Below, in pieces: positions 9,264 to 17,555 of a stretch of 64,000 nt of DNA. Position numbers and translations under genes: made by a program. The DNA lies in NCBI RefSeq assembly GCF_000374845.1, contig NZ_KB895423.1, positions 1 through 64,000 on the forward strand. Reading direction: 5' to 3'. Position 1 is the first letter of the stretch. The number at the start of each line of letters is the position of its first letter. The DNA is from Paenibacillus terrigena DSM 21567 (GTDB lineage: Bacteria > Bacillota > Bacilli > Paenibacillales > Paenibacillaceae). The notes under the pieces are model-generated. The model ran no database searches. It was not told where the DNA came from and saw nothing but the letters and a program-made list of their open reading frames with translations.

Positions 9264-10139
9264 TTACTTTTTCCACGCGCTTGAAATGGCATGCACTTTT
9301 GCGCTTTCACCCAAGGCTGATACATGATAGATGTCCTCGATTGTTCGAAGCACATGATAATGATTAATGGATTCCGAATACTTACCAGATTTAACCATAG
9401 GTCCAACAAATATCGTCGGAATCCGGTTAGCTTTGGAGAAATCATCCTCATCCCACGTCACGATGAGGAGGCTCCGATGCGTCTTAGCCCATGCGACATA
9501 GGAGCTCAGGTTTTCTTTTAACCACTGATCCGCTTGTTGAATGGTTCCGTCGTGCATATCATTCTGATGGTTCGGGATGACGAAAGAAACCGTTGGCAGC
9601 TTGCTAAAATCTGTCGGAAATGCGGTGAAAGGCTGATTCAAACTCGCAGGAACATTCTTAAATTGGACCCACGGATTATGCTTACGCGCATAGCCACCTG
9701 AAGAACAACCGGTGTATCCAGCTCTTGGCATATCTTCCGAGTACCCTTTGAAGGTAAGTTTCTTCTGAATCAGCTTACTTGCTAAATTTCCGGTTGAAAA
9801 AGACTTTCCGCACCGATCATCCTTGATCCCTTGGGTTGAGCCCGAGAAAAGTGCCAAATAATTTGGTTGACTCGGATGCGTATTTCCATGCGAATTGGTG
9901 AATAATGCCCCATTATTGATCAGTTGGTTAAAATAAGGTGCTTTCTTACTCCCCACAATTTGGTTATAAGAGTGATTCTCTTCGACGACCACCACGATAT
10001 GATCGATCGTTGGCATATGGGTATTCGCCGGAATTACTGCTGCTGCTTGTGCACTTGATTCGTTAACCAAGAGAACAATTAACGTACATGCGAATGATAG
10101 AGATAGCATTTTTTTTAATATTTTTACGTCGAATTTCAA
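9264..10139 (-). CDS. Secreted phosphoesterase (acid phosphatase/phospholipase C-like family)
   Basis: Member of the PF04185 phosphoesterase family, which includes bacterial acid phosphatases and phospholipases C. A signal peptide is followed by the family start DHIVVVVEENHSY and then THPSQPNYLALFSGS, with later VIPNHQNDMHDG and LLIVTWDEDD, the expected metal and nucleophile regions. The product is about 290 residues, the small acid-phosphatase class. Proposed start is TTG 10139, eight bases after GAGG; a GTG at 10148 overlaps that site. The substrate cannot be told. It is convergent with the ger operon and not obviously part of another operon. Confidence 0.8.
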   Translation of the reverse strand: MKFDVKILKKMLSLSFACTLIVLLVNESSAQAAAVIPANTHMPTIDHIVVVVEENHSYNQIVGSKKAPYFNQLINNGALFTNSHGNTHPSQPNYLALFSGSTQGIKDDRCGKSFSTGNLASKLIQKKLTFKGYSEDMPRAGYTGCSSGGYARKHNPWVQFKNVPASLNQPFTAFPTDFSKLPTVSFVIPNHQNDMHDGTIQQADQWLKENLSSYVAWAKTHRSLLIVTWDEDDFSKANRIPTIFVGPMVKSGKYSESINHYHVLRTIEDIYHVSALGESAKVHAISSAWKK

Positions 10140-10317
10140 GCGTTCCACCTCACGATGTTGTATGTTGACTATGTATCCCCAAGCTATATACTCGGATACC
10201 TTCAGTATAGAGGGGTAATATTAATATTAGATGAGAAAATACGGTAACATGATCAATACATATAAATCGCCACCAATTTGAATGAATCAAGCCTTGATTA
10301 AAGACGAGAAACAAGAT

Positions 10318-10349
10318 GAAGCGGTAACCCCACTTTAGGGTTCCGCTTC
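10318..10349. terminator. Terminator hairpin downstream of the small basic gene
   Basis: GAAGCGGTAACCC / GGGTTCCGCTTC stem with one bulge, TTTT on the plus side and AAAA at the stop of the minus gene beside it. It lies directly past the stop of the gene at 10360-10587. Confidence 0.65.
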
Positions 10350-10359
10350 TTTTGTTAGA

Positions 10360-10587
10360 CTAGGTTCTACGTTCAAAAACCAGAACATTTCGTCCGGATA
10401 TTACAAGACGGAATCCGTGCGTCAAAAGACAACGTTCTGCAAAAAACACACGACGACCGATCACTAAGAATCGTTTACACGGTCTAGCACTACCGATTAT
10501 ACGGATGACTGTAATAATTCTGCGTCCAGTTACTAAGTTTCGTCTAAATTGAATCGTTACCACATCTGTTCTTCTCAAGCGAGCCAT
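10360..10587 (-). CDS. Small, highly basic protein of unknown function
   Basis: 75 residues, about a quarter of them Arg or Lys, with alternating hydrophobic positions (VVTIQFRRNLVTGRRIITVIRI), suggesting a small beta-rich or nucleic-acid-binding protein. I do not recognise the family. It is supported as a gene by GAGGTG nine bases before ATG 10587, a terminator hairpin at its end, and a compact intergenic layout. An ATG-like start at 10596 would add three residues. Confidence 0.55.
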   Translation of the reverse strand: MARLRRTDVVTIQFRRNLVTGRRIITVIRIIGSARPCKRFLVIGRRVFFAERCLLTHGFRLVISGRNVLVFERRT

Positions 10588-10787
10588 ATCAATCACCTCG
10601 CTTTCCTATAAGTTACTATAGTAAATGCGATATCCATTAAAATGGTAACTGATAGAATGCATTTCACAGCAAATTTTCATTTTGGCTTACTATACTCAGA
10701 TCAGTGCCGAGTACAAGTCTTATGCTTATAGAAGGTTGTCGGCTTATCACGGTGCGCATCGTACAAATTTGAGAGGGAGGATTAATC

Positions 10788-11636
10788 ATGGATCAATCGA
10801 TATCCCAAATCAACAAGATTCCTCAATTAACACTGTTGTTCTGGATTATGAAAATCGCTGCAACAACGTTAGGGGAAACTGGAAGTGATTTAGTTACAAT
10901 CCCTGGGTCAGATGATAATTATTTGATACCGTTTTTATTTTTTATCGGTGTATTTGTTGTCTTTTTAACCATTCAATTATTCGTAAAGAAATATGTACCT
11001 GTAGTTTATTGGGTTGTCATTACAGCAACAAGTCTAGCGGGTACAGCTTTTTCTGACTATATGGACCGTTCATTAGGTTTAGGGTATATGAAAGGCTCTG
11101 CTATATTACTCAGCTTACTGATTATCATTTTTGTATTTTGGTATTTCACGGAGCCATCCTTAAACGTCAAACATATAGCTACAAAACGAGTTGAGGTACT
11201 TTATTGGATTGCTATTTTAGTGTCTAATACACTAGGTACAGCGGCAGGAGATTTCTTATCGCATAAGGCTGAAGGCGTTGGAAAATTAGCCGGTGGAGGA
11301 AGTTTCCTAGAAGAAGGATTAGGACTTACGATTGCACAAGGAGCCATGATAACAGGTGGTCTAATTTTATTAGTTCTTTTAGCGTATTGGTTTAGTAATA
11401 TTAATCGTGTCGTTCTATTCTGGTTAGCATTCATATTGACGCGTCCTTTTGGAGCGACATTTGGTGATTACTTGATTAAGCCGCATGAAAAAGGTGGACT
11501 AGGTTTAGAGAATGGCACTGTGATCGCCTCTGCCATTTTACTAGGTATCCTTGTAGTCTGTATTATTATTCAGTACGCAGCACAGAAAAAAACGGGTAAC
11601 GCATCTGACCTCATGGATAAAGATTTAGCTTCTTAA
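10788..11636 (+). CDS. COG4705-family integral membrane protein
   Basis: Polytopic membrane protein with about eight hydrophobic segments. It carries an internal motif recurring about every 70 residues: a W-x-x-K/T...TTLGET-G-D / LAGTAFSDY / TLGTAAGDFLS / PFGATFGDYL pattern, so the protein seems built from four related hairpin units. COG4705 members are annotated only as membrane proteins of unknown function. GGGAGG precedes ATG 10788 by 8 bases. A longer paralogue lies 1.5 kb away on the opposite strand (13167-14726). A terminator follows at 11700. Confidence 0.8.
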   Translation: MDQSISQINKIPQLTLLFWIMKIAATTLGETGSDLVTIPGSDDNYLIPFLFFIGVFVVFLTIQLFVKKYVPVVYWVVITATSLAGTAFSDYMDRSLGLGYMKGSAILLSLLIIIFVFWYFTEPSLNVKHIATKRVEVLYWIAILVSNTLGTAAGDFLSHKAEGVGKLAGGGSFLEEGLGLTIAQGAMITGGLILLVLLAYWFSNINRVVLFWLAFILTRPFGATFGDYLIKPHEKGGLGLENGTVIASAILLGILVVCIIIQYAAQKKTGNASDLMDKDLAS

Positions 11637-11699
11637 TGACAAGTCCAACAAGAAAGTAAAAAGCGAAATACGTATATTAAAGGTCAACTTCACAAAAAA

Positions 11700-11737
11700 C
11701 CGGTTTCCCCGTTCACTATGGGAATCCGGCTTTTTTT
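11700..11737. terminator. Terminator between convergent COG4705 and aromatic-rich small genes
   Basis: CCGGTTTCCC / GGGAATCCGG stem followed by seven T on the plus strand; AAAAAA precedes it, so it can also work on the minus strand. Confidence 0.8.
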
Positions 11738-11738
11738 A

Positions 11739-12026
11739 TCAGTATAGAGTAGGAATTGGATAACAGGATACTGCGTCAACAAATCTTGGGTCAATGCCAT
11801 AAAACATCCAGAATGCCCCATTCCATCGATAACCTGAAACTTCACCATACTCAACGCGAGTTGGGTAAAACCAAAAGCGCTCTCCATTATTTAGCCAGAC
11901 ATAAGTGTATTGATATAAGCAGTCGACCATATAAGATACAGCAGGTTTTTCTGGGATGAACGTAGGGGGAGGAGACTGTGGCAGTGCGGTTGATCCTTGA
12001 GATCCCGGCGGTGGCATAAATGCCAT
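11739..12026 (-). CDS. Small Pro- and aromatic-rich conserved protein
   Basis: 95 residues: a Pro-rich start (MAFMPPPGSQGS, PQSPPPTFIPEKP) followed by a Tyr/Trp/Phe-rich domain (CLYQYTYVWLNNGERFWFYP, GYRWNGAFWMFYGIDPRFV). This second part resembles a short domain found in many Bacillales small proteins, often misnamed as transporters; there is no membrane segment here. The function is not known; a spore surface role is possible but not shown. AAGGAG lies nine bases before the ATG. Confidence 0.6.
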   Translation of the reverse strand: MAFMPPPGSQGSTALPQSPPPTFIPEKPAVSYMVDCLYQYTYVWLNNGERFWFYPTRVEYGEVSGYRWNGAFWMFYGIDPRFVDAVSCYPIPTLY

Positions 12027-12174
12027 TTGACTTCACTCCTTATCAATGGGGTATTCGTCTATCCTGCATATATATGTGGGTAAAGAACTAATTGACTGTA
12101 CAGATGCCTAATCCGTGGAGGTACTGTGCACACTACAATATAGGAGAGGGTATACCATCAAGAGGAGTCACAAT

Positions 12175-12813
12175 ATGAAGAAGATTGGTTGCTTATGGTT
12201 ATTTTTGTTCTTGTATACGATCCAGACACAAATGGTAGAGGTGTCAGCAAGTACAGTAAACACCGATCCAATAGATCCTTCGATACTGAACTCACTTCGC
12301 CATGGTGGATATGTCCTTTATGTTAGACATGGAGAAGCTACAATAGGAGTGGACCAACCGCATATCATATACGGAGATTGCGTAACTCAACGAAATCTTT
12401 CGGAGGAAGGCAGGAAACAATCTGTGTCGTTCGGGGCTGCTCTTCGAAGATTACATATTCCCGTTCACTATCCAGTTACAGCAAGTCCTTTTTGTCGAAC
12501 AAGAGAAACAGCAGAACTGGCTTTTGGGAAACAGAATATTCAAATTGGCCCGTACTGGATTAAAATTTATCAACTAGGTGCTCACGTATCGCCTGCTGAC
12601 CAGGCTAATACTTTAACAGAACTGACAGCTGAGTTAGAGAAGGTACCGGTATCTGGGACGAATACCGTAATTGTGGCACACGGATTTCCTCAAGGAATAG
12701 GGTTGGGTGAAATTCCGTATTTAGGCACCGTTGTCGTGAAACCAAAGGGGCGAGGGAACGGATACGATATTGTAGATCGAATTTCATTAGAAGAGTTTAC
12801 GGGTTCACCTTAG
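12175..12813 (+). CDS. Secreted histidine phosphatase family protein
   Basis: A signal peptide of about 25 residues (MKKIGCLWLFLFLYTIQTQ) is followed by a histidine phosphatase fold: LYVRHGEA carries the phosphorylated His, RNLSEEGRKQS and SPFCRTRETAELAF follow, and IVAHG carries the second catalytic His. In this family a phosphate is moved from substrate to the RHG histidine. The product is 212 residues from ATG 12175, preceded by AGAGGAG; an upstream in-frame start at 12115 would place extra polar residues before the signal peptide. The substrate is unknown. No operon partners are visible. Confidence 0.82.
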   Translation: MKKIGCLWLFLFLYTIQTQMVEVSASTVNTDPIDPSILNSLRHGGYVLYVRHGEATIGVDQPHIIYGDCVTQRNLSEEGRKQSVSFGAALRRLHIPVHYPVTASPFCRTRETAELAFGKQNIQIGPYWIKIYQLGAHVSPADQANTLTELTAELEKVPVSGTNTVIVAHGFPQGIGLGEIPYLGTVVVKPKGRGNGYDIVDRISLEEFTGSP

Positions 12814-12859
12814 AAGAAACACCTGTTGCTAAACTGTCTCTTTATTTCTTCACTATTTT

Positions 12860-13012
12860 TCATTTTTGTCTCATCCCAGTGCTTTCGATTGAAACCTTCA
12901 CGTCAACGTTCCCAAGTTTAATTGAATCGCTTGGTTTGATGTTTTGTCGATAACAACCATGTTTTATATTGTAAATGTCGACACCTTGCTTGTTTGCTGC
13001 ATCGAACGTCAC
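12860..13012 (-). pseudogene. Possible coding remnant or 50-residue peptide
   Basis: This frame encodes about 50 residues with ordinary protein composition (VTFDAANKQGVDIYNIKHG, then KPSDSIKLGNVDVKVSIEST) ending at TGA 12860-12862. The only start candidate is GTG 13012, 12 bases after AGG; translation upstream continues to a stop without ATG. It may be the C-terminal remnant of a secreted beta-rich protein. The rest of 12814-13130 shows nothing else. Confidence 0.3.
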
Positions 13013-13130
13013 GAGAACACTACACCTACCTTTATAGAATATGGATAGTATAGGTATTTATTTGAAATTTTACTTAAAACACCCAGAAGGCAGTTTCGAC
13101 AAGTCAGAATTCTTATCAGGATCAAAAGAA

Positions 13131-13158
13131 AACAGTCGGCTGAAATCAGCCGACTGTT
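13131..13158 (-). terminator. Terminator of the duplicated-domain COG4705 gene
   Basis: Perfect 12-bp arms AACAGTCGGCTG / CAGCCGACTGTT with a four-base loop, followed on the minus strand by TTTCTTTT. It lies nine bases after the stop at 13167. Confidence 0.88.
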
Positions 13159-13166
13159 GTTCTCGC

Positions 13167-14726
13167 TTATTTATTTGCTTCGTTTAAGGTGCTAAGCGAA
13201 TCGTTAAGTGCAGATTTGCACTTGCTGGCATCAGGGTTTCCTGAACGAGCTGTCGCTAATACCACATCAATCGTTCCATCAATTTGTACCCATGTTTTGC
13301 TATCTATTTTCCGAAGCTTAGGCTCTGCTGTGTCCCATTGATGTTCCAAATTGTCTGCGCCTTTTTTGGCCGAAGCAAAGTCATTTGAGTTTACATCGTT
13401 TAGCATATCACTTTCGATTTTAACGAAGTCTGTTAATTGTCCAGCTAATTTATTTTGTGAAGAATCGGGTTGCGATTTTCCAACCGATGTATTAGTTTGT
13501 GAAGAATCGGTTTGCGCTGCTGATTTATTTGCTCCGTTAAAGGTACTAAGTGAATCGTTAAGTGCAGATTTACATTGGCTAGCATCAGGGTTTCCTGAAC
13601 GAACAGCTGCTAATACCACGTCAATCGTTCCATCAATTTGGACCCATGTGTTGCTATCAATTTTCCGAAGCTTAGGCTCAGCTGTATCCCATTGATGTTC
13701 CAAATTGTCAGCGCCTTTTTTGGCCGAAGCAAAGTCATTTGCGTTTACATTGTTTAGCATATCACTTTCAATTTTAATGAAATCAGTTAATTGTCCTGCT
13801 AATGTAGCTTGTGTAGAATCGGTTTGCGATGCAATATTATTGCTTAACCCAACATAACCGCCTATACCAGCAACTAAGAAAATACACAGTACCACAATGG
13901 TTTGCACCAAAACATTTTTCTTGCTTCCAGTTGCTTGGTTTGTTTCTGCTGGTTCATTTTTTGCCCTTGTATCAAATTCTGTAGCAGCAAGAAAAACGAT
14001 GATCGCTAAAATAGCTGTAAGAAAAATGACACTCGTAACGGTTGTCCCCAAACCTAACCCACCATTATTTGTTGGTTGAGATAGGTAATCTCCTAATGAT
14101 GCTCCGAGTGGACGAGTAAGAATATAAGCAATCCAAAACGCTAATATCCCATCAAGTTTCAGGAATTTCCATGCCAAGTATACACAAGCAATTATAATAA
14201 TGACTGTAGTTCCTGTGAGAAGATAACCAAGACCGAGTTGTTCGGAGAATAAATCGCCGACTGCTGTTCCAAGTGCAAATGTGAAAAGAATGGTAAGCCA
14301 ATAGAAAACTTCTCTTTTTCTTGTATAAATCGAGTGGATCGAGAGTGTTTTTTCACTAAGATACCAAAAAAGAAAAGTTAATCCTAGCAGCACGGAGAAA
14401 ACGATTGTACTCGTCTCAAGAGGTATCCCGATATTGTCTGTCAGATTATCCGTTACCAACGTCCCAAATACGCTAATAAGCACCACCGTTAGCCAATAAA
14501 TGCTTGGAACATATTTCGTTGCTCTGAATTGAAAGAACAATACAATGAAAAACGCTACTCCCATGATGATTGTCGTGAGCGATAAACCAAATCCGAGACT
14601 GAAATTTATGAAGTCAGCAAATGTTTCACCGACCGTTGTGCATAAAATCTTAATAATCCAAAAGAAAATAGTAACTTCAGGTACCTTGCTAAGAATAATT
14701 TTTAATTTATTTTCGTTCACTTCCAT
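13167..14726 (-). CDS. COG4705-family membrane protein with duplicated C-terminal soluble domain
   Basis: 519 residues in two parts. The first 250 residues are a COG4705 membrane region with the same repeated pattern as the neighbour at 10788 (TTVGETFADFINFSLGFGL, TRPLGASLGDYLSQP). After a linker and a ninth membrane segment come two nearly identical soluble units, each with DFxKIESDMLN, ASAKKGADNLEHQWDTAEPK and WVQIDGTIDVVLA. The unit repeats at 118 residues (354 bp), with a Ser/Gln/Thr linker between copies. Start ATG 14726 follows GGAAGG by nine bases. The soluble unit looks helical and is probably outside the cell. No function is known for either part. Confidence 0.82.
   Translation of the reverse strand: MEVNENKLKIILSKVPEVTIFFWIIKILCTTVGETFADFINFSLGFGLSLTTIIMGVAFFIVLFFQFRATKYVPSIYWLTVVLISVFGTLVTDNLTDNIGIPLETSTIVFSVLLGLTFLFWYLSEKTLSIHSIYTRKREVFYWLTILFTFALGTAVGDLFSEQLGLGYLLTGTTVIIIIACVYLAWKFLKLDGILAFWIAYILTRPLGASLGDYLSQPTNNGGLGLGTTVTSVIFLTAILAIIVFLAATEFDTRAKNEPAETNQATGSKKNVLVQTIVVLCIFLVAGIGGYVGLSNNIASQTDSTQATLAGQLTDFIKIESDMLNNVNANDFASAKKGADNLEHQWDTAEPKLRKIDSNTWVQIDGTIDVVLAAVRSGNPDASQCKSALNDSLSTFNGANKSAAQTDSSQTNTSVGKSQPDSSQNKLAGQLTDFVKIESDMLNDVNSNDFASAKKGADNLEHQWDTAEPKLRKIDSKTWVQIDGTIDVVLATARSGNPDASKCKSALNDSLSTLNEANK
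13170..13815 (-). repeat. 354-bp tandem duplication inside a coding sequence
   Basis: Bases 13170-13460 and 13524-13815 are near-identical direct copies, encoding the two soluble C-terminal units of the COG4705 protein. Differences are mostly synonymous or conservative, suggesting a recent duplication kept in frame. Confidence 0.85.
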
Positions 14727-15049
14727 ACATAACTTCCTTCCTTTGTAGTGGTTTCCCACAACTTTTTTTAATTATTCCCAAATCAATAAAAAATATCTGT
14801 TTTTAAAACACGTTAAGTGAGAGTAAATCAACATTAATATAGTAAGATTAAAATATAATGAGAAGGATACTGCATAAATTAGAATGTAAGGGCAACTGTC
14901 TTAGGCAGTTGTCTATTTCTAATGAAAATTCACGTTTGATGCTTTTTGTTGATTTAATAAGATTTTAATAATTGGTTCACAAGATTTTCAGTTTTAGTGC
15001 CTATGATTGATCTTGTAAGTCAAAAATCTTATTTTGCAGGAGGTAGAAC

Positions 15050-15976
15050 ATGAAGAAGAAATGGTTAATGCTAGGCGGCACTCTAGGTATTAGTAGCGTC
15101 ATGATGATTACAACAGGAGTAAGTGCATTTGCGAGTACATCGGGGTATGACGCGTATAAATCTGCACTGAAGAACACAAGAACGATTCAGAATGTAGCAG
15201 TGCAAGCATCCGCTTCTTTGCAGGATAATGGCAATGTTCTTGCAAGCGCGGCAGGTAACTTCAAGATCAGCCTAGACAAACAAGCAGCGAGCGGTAGTGC
15301 AAATGTAAAGGCGAATGGTGCAACACAATCTGTTAACTTCTTTAAGCAGAAAGATCAGACCGTACTTAAAACGAGTAGCAATGACACGTATTATGTCCAA
15401 CAAGAACGTGACAAAGGAAAAAACAAGAACGAAGCAAAAGAAACGCTAGATCCGCAAATTTCGCAACAAGTTGAGACGGTTATTGATGCGCTAGTAGGGA
15501 ACTTGAAGGATTATGTCGCTGTAGATGCGAAGACAGATGGTTCCAAGGAGATTACGGCTCAACTTGATAATTCACAGCTTCCAACGGTTGTGAACGCGAT
15601 CGCACCGATTGTGATTAAACAGGCATCCAATCATGAGCGAGATGGGGAGAAGAAAGACAACAACGATGCGAAACAACTTCCATTTAATCGCGATGTACTT
15701 CAAGGTTCAACACCTCAATTGACGCAAGATATTAAGATTGAGAATGTTTCCTTCAAAGCGAATATTAACGCTGCTAACTATATTGAGCATCAAGAAGCTG
15801 ACATCACGGTGTCCGGTAAAGATGCTAGCGGCACAGCGCATAAAGTGACTGTACACCTGCAGGCGAACCTTTCGGGTTATAACACAACAACACCAGATAC
15901 GATTGATCTATCTGGTAAAAAGGTTCAACAAATGGATAACCGTCATCATGGTAAATTTCACGATGACAATGAATAA
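15050..15976 (+). CDS. Secreted protein of unknown function in an ABC exporter/two-component operon
   Basis: 308 residues with a clear signal peptide (MKKKWLMLGGTLGISSVMMI...SAFAS). The mature protein is polar with alternating beta-like segments and a charged, His-rich tail (NRHHGKFHDDNE). I do not recognise a family; the pattern loosely recalls lipoprotein-carrier or DUF-type beta sheets. AGGAGG precedes the ATG. It is first in a run of five same-strand genes with an ABC exporter and a sensor/regulator pair, so it may be a sensor accessory, a target, or a shield against a wall-active agent. Confidence 0.7.
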   Translation: MKKKWLMLGGTLGISSVMMITTGVSAFASTSGYDAYKSALKNTRTIQNVAVQASASLQDNGNVLASAAGNFKISLDKQAASGSANVKANGATQSVNFFKQKDQTVLKTSSNDTYYVQQERDKGKNKNEAKETLDPQISQQVETVIDALVGNLKDYVAVDAKTDGSKEITAQLDNSQLPTVVNAIAPIVIKQASNHERDGEKKDNNDAKQLPFNRDVLQGSTPQLTQDIKIENVSFKANINAANYIEHQEADITVSGKDASGTAHKVTVHLQANLSGYNTTTPDTIDLSGKKVQQMDNRHHGKFHDDNE

Positions 15977-15998
15977 ATGAAGTAACGAGATTGGATCA

Positions 15999-16035
15999 GC
16001 AGCAGGTAGGCTTCTACTCAGCGCCTATCTGCTGC
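15999..16035 (+). terminator. Intercistronic hairpin after the secreted protein gene
   Basis: 13-bp stem GCAGCAGGTAGGC / GCCTATCTGCTGC with one G-T pair and an 11-base loop. No T run follows, so it is more likely an RNA processing or stability hairpin, or partial terminator, giving the first gene higher expression than the ABC genes. Confidence 0.5.
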
Positions 16036-16063
16036 ATCACCATATGAAGGAGGAATCATCCAA

Positions 16064-16801
16064 ATGGAACCGATATTAGAGACGCATCAACTTACGAAAG
16101 TGTATCGTAACAGTAGAGGGATTCGAGATATCAGTCTGCAGCTACATGCCGGTGATGTGTATGGATTACTTGGGCCGAATGGGGCAGGCAAGACAACATT
16201 CTTGAAGCTCATTACAGGTTTGATCCGTGCGGATCAAGGGAAGATTACACTCTTTAATGGAGACCTAATCGATCAATTTGAAGAGGGTATGCAGCATGTT
16301 GGCTGTATGATTGAATCAGCAGATTTTCATGATTTTATAACGGCATCGCAATATTTGAAGTTGGTTGGTCGATTCTATCCTAATATTACGGATCAACGAA
16401 TTACGGAGGTGTTAGAGGTTGTAGGCTTGATCCAAGTTCGCAAAGATAAAACCAAAAATTATTCGACCGGCATGAAGCAGAAATTAGCGCTTGCTGCGGC
16501 TATATTGCCGAATCCGAAGTTTGTTATTTTGGATGAACCTACGAATGGTCTGGACATTGAAGGCACGGTCATGTTTCGTCGGCTTATTAAACGGTTGTCT
16601 GAAGAGCATGGAACGACATTCCTTATCTCTAGTCATATGATCCACGAACTGGAGCAACTATGTAATCGAGTGGGGATCATCGTGGAGGGGCAATTGATTC
16701 AGGAAGGGTATGTATCTCACTTGCTTGCGAGTGGGCAATCGCTGGAACAATTCTATATTCATGAATTAGAATGCAGGAAAGGGGGGAAGGAAAGTGCATA
16801 A
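16064..16801 (+). CDS. ABC transporter ATP-binding protein, BcrA-like
   Basis: Single ATPase domain of an ABC exporter. Walker A is GPNGAGKTT near residue 36, the signature is STGMKQKLALA, Walker B is FVILDEPTNGLD, and the switch His lies in SSHMIHE. The length of 245 residues fits drug-export ATPases such as BcrA and NatA. The permease gene overlaps its end by eight bases, so the two are translationally coupled. With the downstream sensor kinase and regulator this fits a system answering to membrane- or wall-active peptides. The substrate is inferred only. Confidence 0.9.
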   Translation: MEPILETHQLTKVYRNSRGIRDISLQLHAGDVYGLLGPNGAGKTTFLKLITGLIRADQGKITLFNGDLIDQFEEGMQHVGCMIESADFHDFITASQYLKLVGRFYPNITDQRITEVLEVVGLIQVRKDKTKNYSTGMKQKLALAAAILPNPKFVILDEPTNGLDIEGTVMFRRLIKRLSEEHGTTFLISSHMIHELEQLCNRVGIIVEGQLIQEGYVSHLLASGQSLEQFYIHELECRKGGKESA

Positions 16802-17540
16802 ATGGAGAGCAGGATTTATCAATGAGCTCTGGTTGCTCTTATACCGTAAGAAAATGATAGCATTCTTCGCATTCTCAGTCATTCTTCCGATTCTGCTAGC
16901 CGTGTCGCTTCACGCATTACAGCCTATATTGGGACTTGTAGCGGTTAGCCAATCCTTTCCGATTCAGATGTTAAGTATTTATACGGTGGTATGGATTCCC
17001 CTCTTCATCTTAACCATGACGGCAGATCTATTCCCAAGTGAAGTGGCTACACGAACCTTGAAGCTTGCTTTCTTACGGCCTAATACGAGATTTCAAGTGT
17101 TCTGTGCGAAGGTTGCAGCACTCGCTGTGGGGATTGGTGCGTTACTTGTATTACTAGGCGTGGTTACGTTGATTTGTAATGTATTTGCAGGTACTGCCCT
17201 TAGTTTCGCAGAGGGAATGGGCGTATTTAAGGCCTATGTTGCTGCTTTCGTTGCGATGGTCGCGCTATCTGCAGTCTTTGTTTTTGTATCTCAATTTTTC
17301 AAAAGTGCGAGTGGGTTTATGGTGTCAGCTATTGTACTCTATGTGGCACTTAAAATTTCACCATTTCTATGGAGTGCCATGTCTACATTCTCACCTGCTT
17401 CCTATACCGACTGGCATATGCTATGGATCAGCCATACCGTCGCTGTAAGTAAGTTATGGTCTACTTCACTTTATTTGTTATCCAGCTGTGTGTTGTTTTT
17501 TACACTAGGTTACTATATATTTGATCGAAAAGAAGTGTAA
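16794..17540 (+). CDS. ABC-2 type permease subunit
   Basis: 248 residues with six hydrophobic segments, the expected topology for an ABC-2 permease paired with a BcrA-like ATPase. It begins with GTG 16794 inside the ATPase gene end; GGGGGGAAGGAAA provides the ribosome site, and no in-frame ATG is nearby. The last segment ends shortly before a short basic tail. It is 15 bases from the kinase gene, consistent with one transcript. Confidence 0.82.
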   Translation: MHKWRAGFINELWLLLYRKKMIAFFAFSVILPILLAVSLHALQPILGLVAVSQSFPIQMLSIYTVVWIPLFILTMTADLFPSEVATRTLKLAFLRPNTRFQVFCAKVAALAVGIGALLVLLGVVTLICNVFAGTALSFAEGMGVFKAYVAAFVAMVALSAVFVFVSQFFKSASGFMVSAIVLYVALKISPFLWSAMSTFSPASYTDWHMLWISHTVAVSKLWSTSLYLLSSCVLFFTLGYYIFDRKEV

Positions 17541-17555
17541 ACGGGGAATCTACCG

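Noticed and set aside
10682-10888. 68-codon frame before the COG4705 gene
   Set aside because: It overlaps the start of a clear membrane protein gene in another frame and lacks a ribosome site.
14890-14911. Hairpin CAACTG/CAGTTG as a terminator
   Set aside because: Short stem, weak T run and no gene end nearby on the plus strand. The 14760-15049 interval otherwise shows only promoter-like A+T-rich sequence.
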